Assembly (NCBI RefSeq): GCF_000237925.1
Contig: NW_017386101.1
Location: 206,660-270,659, forward strand
Length of the DNA stretch: 64,000 nt
Source: Schistosoma mansoni
Lineage: Eukaryota; Platyhelminthes; Trematoda; Strigeidida; Schistosomatidae
Direction of reading: 5' to 3'
Part shown: in pieces, positions 24,301 through 35,300 of the stretch
Position numbering within the stretch: the stretch's first letter is position 1
Layout: the number at the start of each line of letters is the position of its first letter
Made by a program: the position numbers and the translations under genes
The notes under the pieces: model-generated
The model's database searches: none
Seen by the model: the letters and a program-made list of their open reading frames with translations, nothing else
Told to the model about the DNA's origin: nothing

Positions 24301-27300
24301 ATGAAAAAAAATTAGATTCAGATGGCTGACTGTTACAAAGGGAAGTATATAAAGGTTAGAGGTACTTATTTCTTTATCTTTTCCACTGTTCAATAGAGAT
24401 CAGCATTTGTATTATTTTACAATAAATATTGAGAAACTCACATGATAGTACAAGGGTTCAGATGCAGTTAAAAAATTTCATCTTTATGGTTTAAAATAAT
24501 TTGTATCCTAACACAATTTAGATTCTGAAAGAGATCAATGTCTTTTTCTTTGTATGAAAGAGCTATAGTGTCAATAGTATTGATTATTTATTCTCCTTTC
24601 ATGACTTCATTACATCATTATTTAGTGAATATATAAGAAATGATCTTTTGTTTCTCCCCCCCCCCCAAAAAAAAACTAATTCTAGAGGATCATCATCTGG
24701 AACTTTACCTGTTGCACCTGTACTTCAAGCAGAAGCAATTGTAATGGCAACTGAATTTGATTATATTCTTTCCTTATATAGTGATATATCAACTGAACAT
24801 GAACAAATTCGAAATTATTGGATACAAACTATAAATTCATCAAAAACGAATGATACATTGAATGGATTAAATCGTTTATCAAATGAAAATGATTTTAATT
24901 CATTAAATCTTACAGAAATGATTCGTTTAGCTAAAACAATAGCTTATGATCAAACGAATAATGTTAATTCTACAATTCCTTTAGCACTTATAAAAATTAT
25001 GAAAAGTTTAACAGTTCTATGTGAACGTCTTCATAAACCTACAGATTTTCATGATTCCAAATGTATCACTACGCAAATAAATCAAAAGTATGTATGGTTT
25101 ATTTAATTTTTATTAGTTTGATACTAGTTTTAAATTTATTTTGTACTATAGTAACTAATTTGGTATATTACTATCAGAAGGGGTTTTGTGGAGATTTAGT
25201 ATTTTCATAGTTGAAAGCGTGAGTCAATTGAAGCTAAACCACCAGGGGAAACCTGGAAGTACTGGACGGCCGTTTTGTCCTATTATGGGACTCCTCAGCA
25301 GTGCGCATCCACGACCTCGCCTCGCGAAATTCGAACCCAGGACCTACCAGTCTCGCACTAGAGCACTTAACCGATGCCGGCTCAGTGGTCTATCGGTTAA
25401 GTAATTTGGTATAGTATGAAAATTAAAAACCATATTAGTTAGATATTTGTTTATTGGTATACAAAAAATGTTGACATATTTTGCAAAAGCCTATCTAAAT
25501 TACTTTCTGATATGTCTTGCTGATTGAACGCTGTATTCGGATCCTAAGCTATTCTCGTAACCCCTAAGCTAGAACTACACAGCGACTCAAACACGAGAGA
25601 AAAGGCGCAAAACATACGAGAAGAACTTTACTTCAAAGGTTCATTTATGTACAGAAAGTATAGGGTTTTTATAGTATTTTAGAAGTCCTTGGGTTTTCCT
25701 GAAAATTCTAGAATGCTACTAAACATATTAGCAGTGTAGTAATCAGCCAATCAGAACCTCTACATGTGACTTTTCATTTTCGCGATATTTCTAGCAAAAT
25801 TTCTAATCAAACGCTGATTGGATAAAATACTTCTTAATGTTTCCTGAACTTGTCATGTCTATTGCGAGAAATTTTCAGGATCATCCCAACACTTTCATAG
25901 TTGGAGTTCTGATATTGAATGGTTTTTGTTTGGATAGTTAAGTAATATCAGTAGTATGTAAACCTGTACATGATTGGTGGATTGTCAGTGCATAAAAGCT
26001 ACATACATTATGAGTTTAGTGTGAGCCTATACACCGTTTTTGTTAGGTTAATGAAGTATAGCATAATCGGCCAGTTATAATCAATATACAGCCTGACAGA
26101 GATGTGGATGGTCAAGTCGTCATGCTAACTTAGCACTATAAGATGAAATTAACAAGATGAATAATAAAGTAGCTGAAATAATTGCAGTAACATTGACAGT
26201 GAAAAAAACTAAATACTGAGAATATGGTTCGAGAAGATAGAGTCTAAAGGGGTAATGGAACTCAAAATGTCGAGGAATAGTGGATGTATCTGACCCTTTG
26301 TGTCCAATTACAAGTAATGTTACCCAACCACTAGTCGCGCGGAACGCAACCAGGTAATTCGTATCTACCAACATGATTTAGATCCATGATAAATGAATTC
26401 GTGAACTGATACTACTCTTCATTTTGATCATCTTTCGGTTTACTTGTAAATTTTTCTAACCACCATTGCACGTCACTAAAATATCGATTACATTTTTCTA
26501 TCGAAGTATGAAAGCAACTGTCATTTTGTACGTTTTAATTAGCTCAGATGTCAAACTGACCAGATATGTATCGCGGTTATAAGTGGCTGATTTTCAGTAA
26601 TCCACTTGGAATATAATATTGTCTTCTATTTTATAGTCCCAATACCATTTCCTAATTACTGTCGTAATAAAATTATGCATAGGGTAGATACGTGAAGGAA
26701 TAAATTCGTAGCTTTGAACAATTACTATTTCCTCTAATAGTAAAATCTTTTTTTTCTTATTCCCATTTAGATCTACATGTAATCCAGTGCAATCATCTAA
26801 GATGATGGTAATAGTTGAACCTGGTAAGATTTCTATTTTAACCTGTTTGACAATAAAATCTTTTTTACTCAAAAATTTAAAAATGTTAGGAACTTGAGGT
26901 AGCAAAAGCTGTAAATTTAGAAAAAAAACAATGATTTGCTCAGTACCTATGATGATAACAGTTCAAAATTTGAAAAATTCTGATATTGTGATTTAGAACA
27001 ACATATATATTTGAGAAAAGAAAATGGTGGGAGGGGATGAAGAGAAATAAACGAAGAGTGTGGAAAACAATAAGTAGAATCATTTATTAAGGTCAAGGGA
27101 TAGATAAAGGTGTTACGAATTTCTTATGAACACAAAGACTTTCATTGCTAGCTCGAATTCCTATAGCATCTGCTATATGTAAGAGACGATCGAATCCCAT
27201 AAGGAAAACTAGTAGGAATACGATAAATCACTCTAATGGATCTCTTTCTATCCACTATATGACCGCTATCGACCAAGTGTGATAGAACAGAGCTGCGTAT

Positions 27301-28882
27301 TGTTTTGACGGTTCCCTTTCCTAACCACGAAGGAAGGTGTTTACTAACTCGTTGGCTCAGTTGTCTGGTAGTGCGCCCCAATATAGCTTTATCCACAAGA
27401 GCAATGAATTCATAGATACACATGGATGTGGCATAACCCAGGTAACTTATCCCTCAGTTGAGGGAATCACCATAGGTCGTATCGAGTACGATAGACAGGA
27501 GTTAGCTGCATTAAACGTTTTCCTTAAGGCAGCCTGCTTGAATATCTGGGCTACCTGTTCCTGCCATCTGGATATTTCAACAAGTTATCTGTTTTCTTAT
27601 TTGTTTTAACACATCGTTATGCCTATTAGTCTCATAACCTATTGAAGGCGCGTTTGTGAAAAGTTTACGACATTTCGCTGTACAAGTTACAAAAGAGCTT
27701 AATCAGAAACATCGTAGTTGCTGGCAATATGCATCTAAAAGAATAAACATTATTTAGATGTCGATTCCTGGACTGCTAACATCTAACTGGCGACCGCTCA
27801 ATATTTATCGCAAAGATCGATCGAGAAATAAGAAAAGGAAACTTGTTGAAATACTTTGTGCTGAGAATTCTATATTGTACCAAAAATATAATATTGAATA
27901 AAGCCACCAATAATAATAAACTGCTCTAGTTAGTCTATCCTGTGGCATATCACCATTGCATTGCAGCTTCAGGAAGAGGGGTTTCTTACTAATCTAATCG
28001 GAAACAATATTGTTCGCTTGTCTATGTTGTTCTAGATAACAGTTCATTTTCATCCCGTAAATTGTGATCATTTTCTTCTGAACAACAACTGTTTAGAAGT
28101 ATCCATCCTTTTCAACCTACAATAAGACCATTCTTAAAAATAGTTACAGTGTATTTATTTCCGATCGATTTAAACACTTATTGGTTAAGTATTTGGGAGT
28201 ATCATCACCCTCGGTGACTGACAGTCAGCTACAACGTAGGACCAGGCACATATATGCATCGGTCCAAGTTGCCATACCTCGTTAGCACAACAAGATGAAC
28301 ACGGAATTCACAAAAGTAGTTAATTTAATGGTGTTAATATACGAAAGAAAGGTTGTATGTAAGGATATAGTACAGGAAGGAAGCAATTTTAATCTCTTTA
28401 TTCTTTAACACCCACCTACGCATGAGTTGTGCTAGTTTATTTGTTTGCCTTTCCTGAAGTACTTTGCTGGACACTTTATGAGGTATTTGAATGTAGGTTG
28501 ATGTGGATTAGAAAACTACATTGGATTGATGCATGAGATAATCAACTGTTGAACTGAACCGTGTCAGAAAGTCCAAAATTACTGATTAGGTTTTTTGAGC
28601 TAATGGTAATCAGTGGTTAGAAAACTGAAATAAAACAACTCTTAATCGACAACAGTGACTCAAGTGTATTAAATTTTATGTTTCTGTAAATCTTACTAAA
28701 ATTATTTTTATTTGATTACAATTTTAGCTGATCGAACAATTTTCATTGACCGCTTAAAATCTGCAAAACGTCGACGTGTACAAATGCAGAAATTAGATTT
28801 TGTTGGTGTACTTACTGCAGATTCTAAAGGTTTATGCCAATTGTACAGAGGTTTAAAAGATAAAGAAAAATCCAATGCTTAG
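15762..28882 (+). CDS. Unrecognised protein-coding gene, five exons seen, 5' end not found
   Basis: Exons 15762-16122, 19183-19275, 22997-23138 and 24686-25087 join by GT-AG introns with agreeing phases (1, 1, 2) into one open frame. The frame then reaches 28728-28882, which ends in a TAG stop. The last junction does not agree (donor phase 2, acceptor phase 1), so a short exon in 25.1-28.7 kb is missing, or the last exon belongs to another transcript. The first exon here starts on an acceptor, so the true start is upstream. The product, about 380 residues as seen, is rich in Leu, Ser and Asn, appears largely helical and lacks a signal peptide or membrane segment. I recognise no domain. Introns hold SINEs, a solo LTR and a Penelope relic. 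It converges on SCAP, about 3.1 kb apart. Function unknown. Confidence 0.7.
16475..16700 (-). mobile_element. Short CR1-like relic
   Basis: GATGAT/GTTGTC...GGACAATGAAAGCTTCATGA...AAACCATCTAATTCAGAG resembles 1575-1630 in the PHD-finger ORF of the first element, so this is an eroded fragment of the same family. The extent to the right is uncertain. Confidence 0.4.
17391..17590. other. Assembly gap (N)
   Basis: 200 N inside an intron of the plus-strand gene. The frames that appear to cross it are meaningless. Confidence 0.99.
18102..18629 (+). repeat. 520-bp SINE-like repeat, copy A
   Basis: Near full length. It starts GTGCCTCCGAATGCCCTGG and has internal landmarks TAACCGGGTTGGTGGACACG, GGGGAGTTGGAAAACCCTGA and TGTGTGACGCATATG. 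It ends in TTCAAATAAATAAATAAATAA. It has no coding capacity. The tail resembles the 3' end of the RTE copy at 13083-14572. Confidence 0.85.
19183..19275 (+). CDS. Exon 2 of the unrecognised gene
   Basis: Acceptor CCATAG at 19182, donor GTAAAT at 19276. 93 nt, phase 1 to phase 1. Reads FLRFAVATYRVTLAD then HRASTCLAQFVLG. Phases agree with both neighbours. Confidence 0.8.
19436..19720 (+). repeat. Dispersed repeat with a CTACTTATAT-type palindrome, copy 1
   Basis: Aligns with 52478-52735 and 59459-59735: ACTGTGGTG, a short hairpin around AGACATAAGTAGTATGTA, then AACTGAAGGAAGATATGCAAA and TTTAATGTATGATTTTCATATT. No protein is encoded. Confidence 0.7.
19825..21280. other. Intron sequence, no feature seen
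   Basis: Non-coding AT-rich sequence inside an intron of the plus-strand gene. A 66-codon frame at 20579-20779 has no motif and no start codon of its own (TTG). Confidence 0.5.
21281..21310 (+). repeat. ATT microsatellite running into a gap
   Basis: Ten or so TAT/ATT units, directly followed by N from 21311. The repeat probably caused the gap. Confidence 0.9.
21311..21510. other. Assembly gap (N)
   Basis: 200 N between an ATT microsatellite and the 3' part of a SINE-like repeat. Confidence 0.99.
21511..21671 (+). repeat. 520-bp SINE-like repeat, copy B (3' part)
   Basis: Only the last 160 bp follow the gap: CCACCTGCTTCAGTTTGGGC, TTTGTGTGGCGCATATATAT and the TTTAAATAAATAAATAAA tail. Confidence 0.85.
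22207..22236. repeat. AT dinucleotide microsatellite
   Basis: About 14 TA units. Shorter AT runs occur near 23575 and 52219. Confidence 0.9.
22520..22770 (+). repeat. Dispersed CTACTTATAT repeat, copy 2, diverged
   Basis: CTACTTATATCCATACAAGTAGTAT gives the same palindrome as the copies at 52478 and 59459. The rest aligns only loosely, ending near TTGTATGGTTATCAGAATTT. Confidence 0.5.
22997..23138 (+). CDS. Exon 3 of the unrecognised gene
   Basis: The frame needs the second AG in TTTTTAGCTAG (22995-22996); the first AG would give an early stop. Donor GTAAGC at 23139. 142 nt, phase 1 to 2. Reads APIFENLPKEYLEPNEI onward. Confidence 0.8.
23660..24210 (-). repeat. LTR-like sequence
   Basis: On the minus strand it carries a CCAATAATAAACGC block (a candidate poly(A) signal) and a structured end reading GGACGTTATCGAGTAACGG, then TTTGGGGATAATATCG. 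The plus-strand edge begins TGTGTGGTAG. An odd low-complexity part (23880-23940) has CGAGT, AGCAAG and GTGCA units. I could not find matching target duplications, so the ends are approximate. Confidence 0.4.
24686..25087 (+). CDS. Exon 4 of the unrecognised gene
   Basis: The acceptor CTAATTCTAG follows an unusual run of C then A (24656-24675) in the polypyrimidine region. Donor GTATGT at 25088. 402 nt, phase 2 to 2. A helical-looking block contains EFDYILSLYSDISTEHEQI and IKIMKSLTVLCERLH. Confidence 0.8.
25213..25405 (-). repeat. tRNA-headed ribozyme SINE
   Basis: On the minus strand the head starts near 25405 with an A-box-like TGGTCTATCGGTTAAGTG and a B-box-like GGGTTCGAAT (25339-25330). 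A hammerhead relic (25303-25256) follows, then the tail CTTCAATTGACTCACGC. In the ribozyme CTGAGGA (25298-25292) and the cleavage GTC (25267-25265) are kept, but GAAA has become AAAA (25276-25273), which removes an essential G. Cleavage is not expected. Confidence 0.8.
25508..25891 (-). repeat. Solo LTR with 5-bp target duplication
   Basis: 384 bp flanked on both sides by CTTTC (25503-25507 and 25892-25896). On the minus strand it runs TGTTGGGATGATCC to ACATATCA. It contains a TATA-like CTATAAAAACCC and a CTGTACATAAA block, and is related to 5861-6229. The TG...CA ends plus an exact 5-bp duplication are what LTR-retrotransposon integration followed by LTR-LTR recombination leaves. The parent element is not in the window. 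Confidence 0.85.
26180..26395 (-). mobile_element. RTE 3' relic
   Basis: CAACCAGGTAATTCGTATCT, then ACCAACATGATTTAGATCCA resembles the C-terminal part of the RTE copies at 29256-29798 and 36055-36655 in the same orientation. The frame at 26374-26120 is a remnant, not a gene. Confidence 0.5.
27060..27650 (-). mobile_element. Penelope-like element, endonuclease end
   Basis: The minus-strand frame 27423-27148 reads ALVDKAILGRTTRQL, then KHLPSWLGKGTVKTIRSSV and LSHLVDSGH. These are the GIY-YIG endonuclease blocks of Penelope-like elements, and they match the copy at 54361-54720. The YIG triplet is altered to ILG, so the copy should be inactive. The upstream reverse transcriptase is not recognisable beyond about 27650. 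Confidence 0.7.
28190..28400 (-). mobile_element. RTE 3'-UTR fragment
   Basis: GTAGGACCAGGCACATATAT through AAGGATATAGTACAGGAAGG and TTTTAATCTC aligns with the 3' end of the RTE copy at 29040-30037. No coding part remains. Confidence 0.7.
28728..28882 (+). CDS. Probable last exon of the unrecognised gene
   Basis: Acceptor ACAATTTTAG at 28727. Open in the phase-1 frame to TAG at 28880-28882. Basic: FIDRLKSAKRRRVQMQKL, then a Lys-rich C-terminus. It does not join exon 4 in phase, so an exon may be missing. Confidence 0.6.
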
Positions 28883-29039
28883 TTGTTTTCTATTTGCTTC
28901 ATTAGAACAAACAGCGTATTTTCAAATTATGCTTTTTGCTTGGATAAAAAAGCTCCTTTTTTTCTCCAATGTGTCTAACAGCCGGACGCGAGTGAGTGAT
29001 AAATCATGTTGTTATATGCTAGGAGCTCATGAGATTACT

Positions 29040-30037
29040 TGTATGTACTGAAGCAGTCAGTCACAATGTAGGACCAGGCACATATATGCATCGTTCCAAT
29101 TTACCACACTTCATTAGCACAACAAGGTGAACACCAAATCCATAGATGTAGTTACTTCAATGATAGTAATATATAAAAGAAAGATTGTGTATAAGGATAT
29201 AATACAGGAAGAAAGAATTAGTTCGTAGAAATAAAATTATAAAGTAATTTTAATCTCACGGTTTTAGGTAAGACAAAAAGAGTATACATCCACGCCATTG
29301 CGATCGATCCTGAGCCCTGTCACTCAGAGTCTCCAACCATTGGTTACGATAGTCACGTGGACCACAACCAAGTAATCTGCATTTACCAACATGGCTTAGA
29401 CCAGAAGTTAGTGAATTCAATGACTGGTGCCACGTTTTGGTTTGGCCGTCCTTAACTTTCTTCCAACAGTCTCCAAGACTGCTCAGCATCGCACGTCGTG
29501 GTAATCGCTCTTCAGGCATACATAACACGTGGCTCAACCACCTCAGTCGATGCAGATTCACCTCATTAACTGATTTAATATAATTCCCTAATACCCTGAG
29601 TCTAATCTCACAATTACTTACGCGGTGATCCCAGCAAATGCGAGCAATATTTCTAAGGCATCTGTGGTCAAATGCTAGTAACTTACGAGTATCTTCTACT
29701 CTAAATGGCCACGTTTTGATGCCGTAAAGTAGGGCAGAACGGACTGCCACACAATATACTCGTCCTTTATTGATAGACGGATATCTTGCTTTCGCCATAG
29801 GTGACGTAAGTTAGCAAAAACCAAACGAGCCTTCTGAATCCGTGCACAGATTTCGTCAGACACCAACCCACTGGGGCTGATCAAACTTCCAAGATAAGTG
29901 AAGTTGTCGACGCGTTCGACTACTTCACTCCCTATCCTTAGTTTAGGTGTTGGCGCAGGCCAGTCCTGGAGCAACAACATTCTGGAATTATTGCTCAGTG
30001 CTACCAAAAGACTGCATTTTATCAGCGTTAGAAACAA
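29040..30037 (-). mobile_element. RTE retrotransposon, 5'-truncated
   Basis: Two minus-strand frames (30037-29696, 29798-29256) encode the C-terminal part of the reverse transcriptase. Blocks include [49 protein letters not shown] and WLETLSDRAQDRSQW. They are homologous to the plus-strand element at 13083-14572. A frameshift near 29750 separates them. The 3'-UTR runs to about 29040 and repeats at 28190-28400 and 36055-36190. Confidence 0.8.
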
Positions 30038-30039
30038 AG

Positions 30040-30887
30040 CAGAAAAAGTTAAAACTTGCAGACTACTCAGGGTTTAGGCTTCTGAATACGAGTTGATAAT
30101 TTCAAGAAACCCAAGCTTTTTGCTCAAGAGAGAGACATATAGCAGTGAAACAGACCCAGTAAAAAACTAACGTTAAAGTATCCATGACACTTTTAGAGTT
30201 CTAAGTAAGCCGTGCTTAAGGTCAAAAACTTCATACGTGATGTTGATTAATGTGGATGAATAATTTTGTACAAATAAAAAGCAACAGAGAATACAATTAT
30301 ATCAACAAGTTCCTGGAACTGAAAATTATTATTATCTCTTGATGAGACTTTCTAGTGAAATACATTAGGTTTAATGTATCATACTTTTAAACATAGTTTG
30401 TAAAGCCAAGATTTCAAACTGAATTTAAGAATATTACTTATTCGATATATTTTCAAAAGGTTGTCTCGATTATTAGGTTTGTACTAAATAGTTGTTCTTC
30501 AACTGATCAGTAATTGTGCAAATCATTTTGATCTGTAGATGAAATCTATGTTGAGTTAGTTTTTAAATTGGTTTCGCCTTAGATCATCATATACATTCGC
30601 GTCTGCATAATGTTAGATTTTTAAGTATTTGATGTTTCAAAAAAGAGTTAATTAATCATTTGAAGTTACCGGTTTTACGTGATATAAATATTGACAATCA
30701 TAGATCGCATCAGAATAAGCCTATCGGCGAGATTATAATTTATGGACGACCTTTGAACGAATCTTAAGTGACCCTGAGAAATGTTAGCTAATCAGTAAAC
30801 AGTCAGCATAGAGTAAAAATATACTATACAAAACCAAATAATTAAAGTGGATACACTTTTTTTACATGGTCCAAAAACTTGTCAAGG
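30040..30887. other. No gene seen
   Basis: AT-rich intergenic sequence between the two convergent genes. Confidence 0.5.
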
Positions 30888-31420
30888 TTAGGAAAAGGTT
30901 CCAAAATCGTAATGCATAAGGTAAAGGAACTCATCCATATGGCTCCATAATAGTTGGTCTCGGGAGCCATGATAGAGCACACTCAGCCTCGACCACATAG
31001 CTTCAATATTGTTTGCGTGTGCTCCGGTTGTGTAAGTTTATCATTTTCATGATGGATATGTCCCTACAATACTCATACCACTGAACAGCCGACGCTTCAG
31101 TAACATCTGCAATTATTGCAGCCAATGTTACTGGTGCTTTTATTACACAGTTCGCGGCAATTATTATAATATGCCTTAGTCTCAACTTGGATCGGGTGAT
31201 AAAGGCTCCTATTCTAGCAAACGTCTTCCTTCAACATATATTACATCGAAGGACAGCATCACGGTAGTCTGCACAAGCTCTACAAGTCATTTAATATCCA
31301 CAATTACAAATACAGGATCTTCTTAGTAGTCTCATTTGTTGCAGCCGCTTAATTGTCAAGTCTTCTCTGAAATTCTCTGTAAAGCGATCGTACATGAGCA
31401 TCAGGCACTGAAATTGGCGC
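30888..31420 (-). pseudogene. Merlin-type DNA transposon transposase, catalytic middle deleted
   Basis: On the minus strand the N-terminal part (about 31400-31020) reads like an ISXO2/IS1016-type Merlin transposase. A zinc-ribbon cysteine set (CICNCGY, CRAC, CNIC) is followed by KTFARIGAFITRSKLRLRH and VTEASAVQWYEYCRDISIM. The sequence then jumps, near 31020, straight to the C-terminal block NNIEAMWSRL, YHGSRDQLL and HMDEFLYLMHYDFG, ending at a TAA (30890-30888). The DDE catalytic core that should lie between is absent. Two in-frame stops also break the N-terminal part (one replaces the residue after CNIC). Merlin elements are known from schistosomes. This copy cannot encode a working transposase. 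Confidence 0.75.
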
Positions 31421-31978
31421 CGTGACCTTGAAATCCCTCAAACGCTCGTCCATAAATTATAGTCTCGCTAGCCCATCATTTATAAAATACTTTAAAAACT
31501 ACCTATCGGTTTAATAAATTCTAGATGAACAAAAATTCTTAGTTCTGATTGAGAAACTGTCATTTGTACCATAAGTCTTTGGATAAACATTAATCTATTC
31601 AAAGAGAGCTGACATCATCATACCAACGGAGAAAAGGTGAAACAGTAATTTAATATTTTTTTATACAAACCTTTCTTAATATTCATTTTAAATGTCATAA
31701 TTAGAAATAGTAGTAAAATGCTATATTTACCGTTAGAATCAATTTAGTAATGCAATCATTGAAGTTTGCACAATTGAAATCTATATAGGAATCACATAGC
31801 AGCAGCAAAAACTTGATTAACAATCAATGTTTAATTACATAAACTGATAAAACAATACTACTTATTATTTCACAACAATACGATGACTGTTTGAAATTCA
31901 TATTATAATAAATAAAGACTGTACATCTCTTAAATATTATAGAAATTACAAGAAAAATTCGGTAGAAAAAGATTAGAG

Positions 31979-32335
31979 TTAATCAAATTTAATTGTAGAC
32001 ACTGGTACTACAACTAATATTCGTCCACCATCGGCAATACTGATAACATATGATCCACCAGTTCTTATTGGCATTTTCATACTAATAATTGGGGATAATT
32101 TTCCTTGTTCATCATTTCGATTAGTTATTAAGTATAATTCAGATGACTTGGATAATTCAAAATCACCACCAGTAATGCCAAGAGGAACTAATTCTTTTAT
32201 CCATCGACGTAATAAAGCAGAGAGATGTGAAGAATTTGAACTATTTGGATTTCTCATATTTACAGATGATGGGGGTAAAAGTTGAACTGAACGTTCATAT
32301 TTAGCAGTCCATGGATTAACAACTCGTAGATAACT
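31979..32335 (-). CDS. SCAP: SCAP last exon
   Basis: Acceptor GTTTTCAG. 357 nt including the TAA stop (31981-31979). Ends [16 protein letters not shown], resembling the short hydrophobic-plus-acidic C-terminus of vertebrate SCAP. An [15 protein letters not shown] insertion is specific to this sequence as far as I can tell. I saw no strong poly(A) signal just downstream. Confidence 0.88.
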   Translation of the reverse strand, partial: SYLRVVNPWTAKYERSVQLLPPSSVNMRNPNSSNSSHLSALLRRWIKELVPLGITGGDFELSKSSELYLITNRNDEQGKLSPIISMKMPIRTGGSYVISIADGGRILVVVPVSTIKFD

Positions 32336-35300
32336 CTGAAAACAATGTATATTAGAAACGAGTATATTTTAGTGGTAAAAAAACAGCGGAATTTAACTAA
32401 CTACCTAAACTGATGTAGATGATAATTTCTATAACCTGTTACTTAATTATTAAATTCATGAATCATTGTGCTTTTAATCGATAACACTCCAACTTCTTAA
32501 AGATACATCAAGATGACATAGGCAGATCATATTGTCAAGTAGAGGAAAAGTAAAAATCATGATCTTGTTAAAAAATCACTAATTTCCTTACTAATTAGTA
32601 AATTGTAGGCAGTAAAATGTGAACAAGTTGGTTAATCAGAGGACTGGAGTATATATAACAATCGAGGTACCGTGCAAGTACTTTTACGCACTTATTGAAA
32701 AATATCGGGTACAGTAGGTATTACGATGTATACATATATATAGTCAGCCACCGAATTGACCTATAAAAGTGACAAGATTAGGGCTGGAAATTGAAGTTAT
32801 GAATACATAAGATGCATTATTCAGTAAATTACTGTAATAAGTCAGGGCATTTCGTACCTGTATAGACGGCATCACAAAATGAAGCTGATGTATTCAGGTT
32901 TTAATGAGATCGAGTACTGTTTAGTTCTGAAAACGTATAATTATGGTTGTCCATTCGTTTGTTTTCTACCGAATTACAAAAATCACCGACGGATTTTATA
33001 TCGAAATGTCTTGACACAACTAGTTTGATATGGTTGTGAAAGTTGTAAAACATACCACAGAGGTTCGCTTTTAAGAATATAGATCATGAGCGATTGAAGG
33101 AATTTACTAGCATAATAGTATGGATAAGAAGCTGAAATAGAACTATATTTAGTACCTAAGTTCTTGTCAAGTGCTGACTTTTTAAAGGCCCTTTTTCCGA
33201 GGATCAAGGAGTTATCTAGGCTTCGGATTCAAATAGTTCGTCAACTTTTCTCTATTAGAAACCCACAGTTGTTCCATAGACATTCATTCTTTTCAATCAG
33301 TCTGTAAAGCTTGATATTTCAATTCGTCGGAACATTCCGCTCTATTTTTGTAAATACCAATCATATTTTGTAGTCATGTAGACGTTTACGAGACGATACA
33401 GTTTGCCTGACAACAACAAATCTGTGGCACGATCTTCAAGGTTCATGTTACTGACTAAAGTATCTGTTATCTTAACCATGCAGAGATATATTGTTGAGTA
33501 CGAAAGGATAAGGATTAGTTAATTATTTCCACGACAAGAGTTCGAACTGTAGAAACATTGGCGCTGTGCGATGATCTTTATCTTCTCAACTAAAGTACTT
33601 CGGTTTCATTTTTTCGCCTTTCATCGATGGCATTTATTGAGAAGTCCATTGAATGTGAAATGTCGATCGAATTCGGAGATGAATTATTTAAATGTCGACC
33701 CGACGATTTAAACTAAGCTTTTTTTGGTATGACTTGACATTGATACAATATTTTAAACTATGGAGCCCAATTGTTTGATACCATACACTAACAAGTACAA
33801 ATGATCGATATAAAAAATAAGACAAATGAATATGACAACACTTAACTCATTCTCCAACAAAACCCATTTATTGCATGAATATTTACAAAAATTAAGATAA
33901 AATGTTTACTGACCTGATCACCAAAAACCACACGTCCATCAACGGACAGTAATAAACTGGACATGTTGAATGTTGATAAATTCTACAATAAAGATAAGTA
34001 TAAGTAATATAAATAGAAAGTATTCGACGTTCAGTACAGTAATATTTACAAAGAGTATATTTTATTAGTCAGTATGATTAACTGTCACGACGATTTAAAA
34101 TTGATTGATCACTGGGAGGTGGTCAATGTAATGTGTCAGATCCTTCTCAGTGCAGATCGAATCCTATCGACCAAGTTGAAATGTGACTATTAGTCTAGGT
34201 GACTCGACATTGCGTACACTATATTGTGATAAGATGGTGGTTGGAGGTGATCAACAAGAAACACGACCTAGGTTTCGTGCTACTTGGCAAAGGTCAGCAA
34301 GGTGTACGCATAATCTTGAGGGATAGGAGTTAATCAACGCTGAAAAGGACCTGACATACATGACTTTGATCACCACCCAGTGATCAATCAATTGTAAATA
34401 AATCTCAGTCCTACAGGAGGTCAGTCGCGGCCCGGAAAGCCCTGTGGTAACGTCGCTGACTAACACGGGATTGAATAGGTCAGGGAGCATCAGTTCCCTC
34501 AAGATTACAGGTAAATCTTGCTGACGAGTCCCAGGTAGCACGGAACCTGCGTGCAGGGTTTCCTGTTGACTACTTCCAACCACCGTCTTATGTCAAGACG
34601 ATATTGATCGAAACATGTATTTTATTATTATTAATTATTGACGTATGCACTAAGAAAGCAATTTTATTGAACTGTTACACGGATATCATCGACAGCTGAT
34701 GAAATATTTGTAAGGTTTATTTTGAAGAGAAGAAGAACAGAGATTCGACCGAAATAAAAGAGTTTGATTGTTTCCAAAGAACGGAGGTTTTTCAGTGGGT
34801 AAATACGTGTTAAATGTGAAATATATTTTTCAAATTTTACTGTGAATTGTCCAAACAAGTAGCTTGCCTAGCAAGAAATGGGCTTTTTTTTCCTCTCATA
34901 AAGTTTAGCTTTAATAAAAGAAGATCCCGGTAATACGATATTTACAGAGCATCACGATACAATCTTTATATGAAATAAAGTATACGTAAAAACTAGGATT
35001 AAAAAATATTAGTCTTTTAAAAATACCTCATCATTAATACTGTTCATAACAGTTCGGCAACAAAGTACAAATTTGTGTACTTAACGTTGTGCCATAATAC
35101 AATGTGTGCATGTATGGTGAATTGTGTTACTACTCGGCAGCTTAAACCCAATTAGAGTTACTTTCAAACACCGCAGTTAAAAGTCATTTGAAAAAAATAA
35201 TTTTATGCCTGTACAGCACATTTTAAATATCAAGGTATTTTACCAGAGGTACAATAAGTTATTATTAATCTATAAAACGCGCAATAATAATGATTCCTAA

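Noticed and set aside
25330-25405. tRNA-like A and B boxes (also at 12030-12080, 60961-61018, 62150-62214)
   Set aside because: These do not fold as full tRNAs by eye and are heads of SINEs, not tRNA genes.
26594-26905. 103-codon minus-strand frame with alternating hydrophobic and basic residues
   Set aside because: No recognisable domain, no splice context that I could defend; possible but unsupported.
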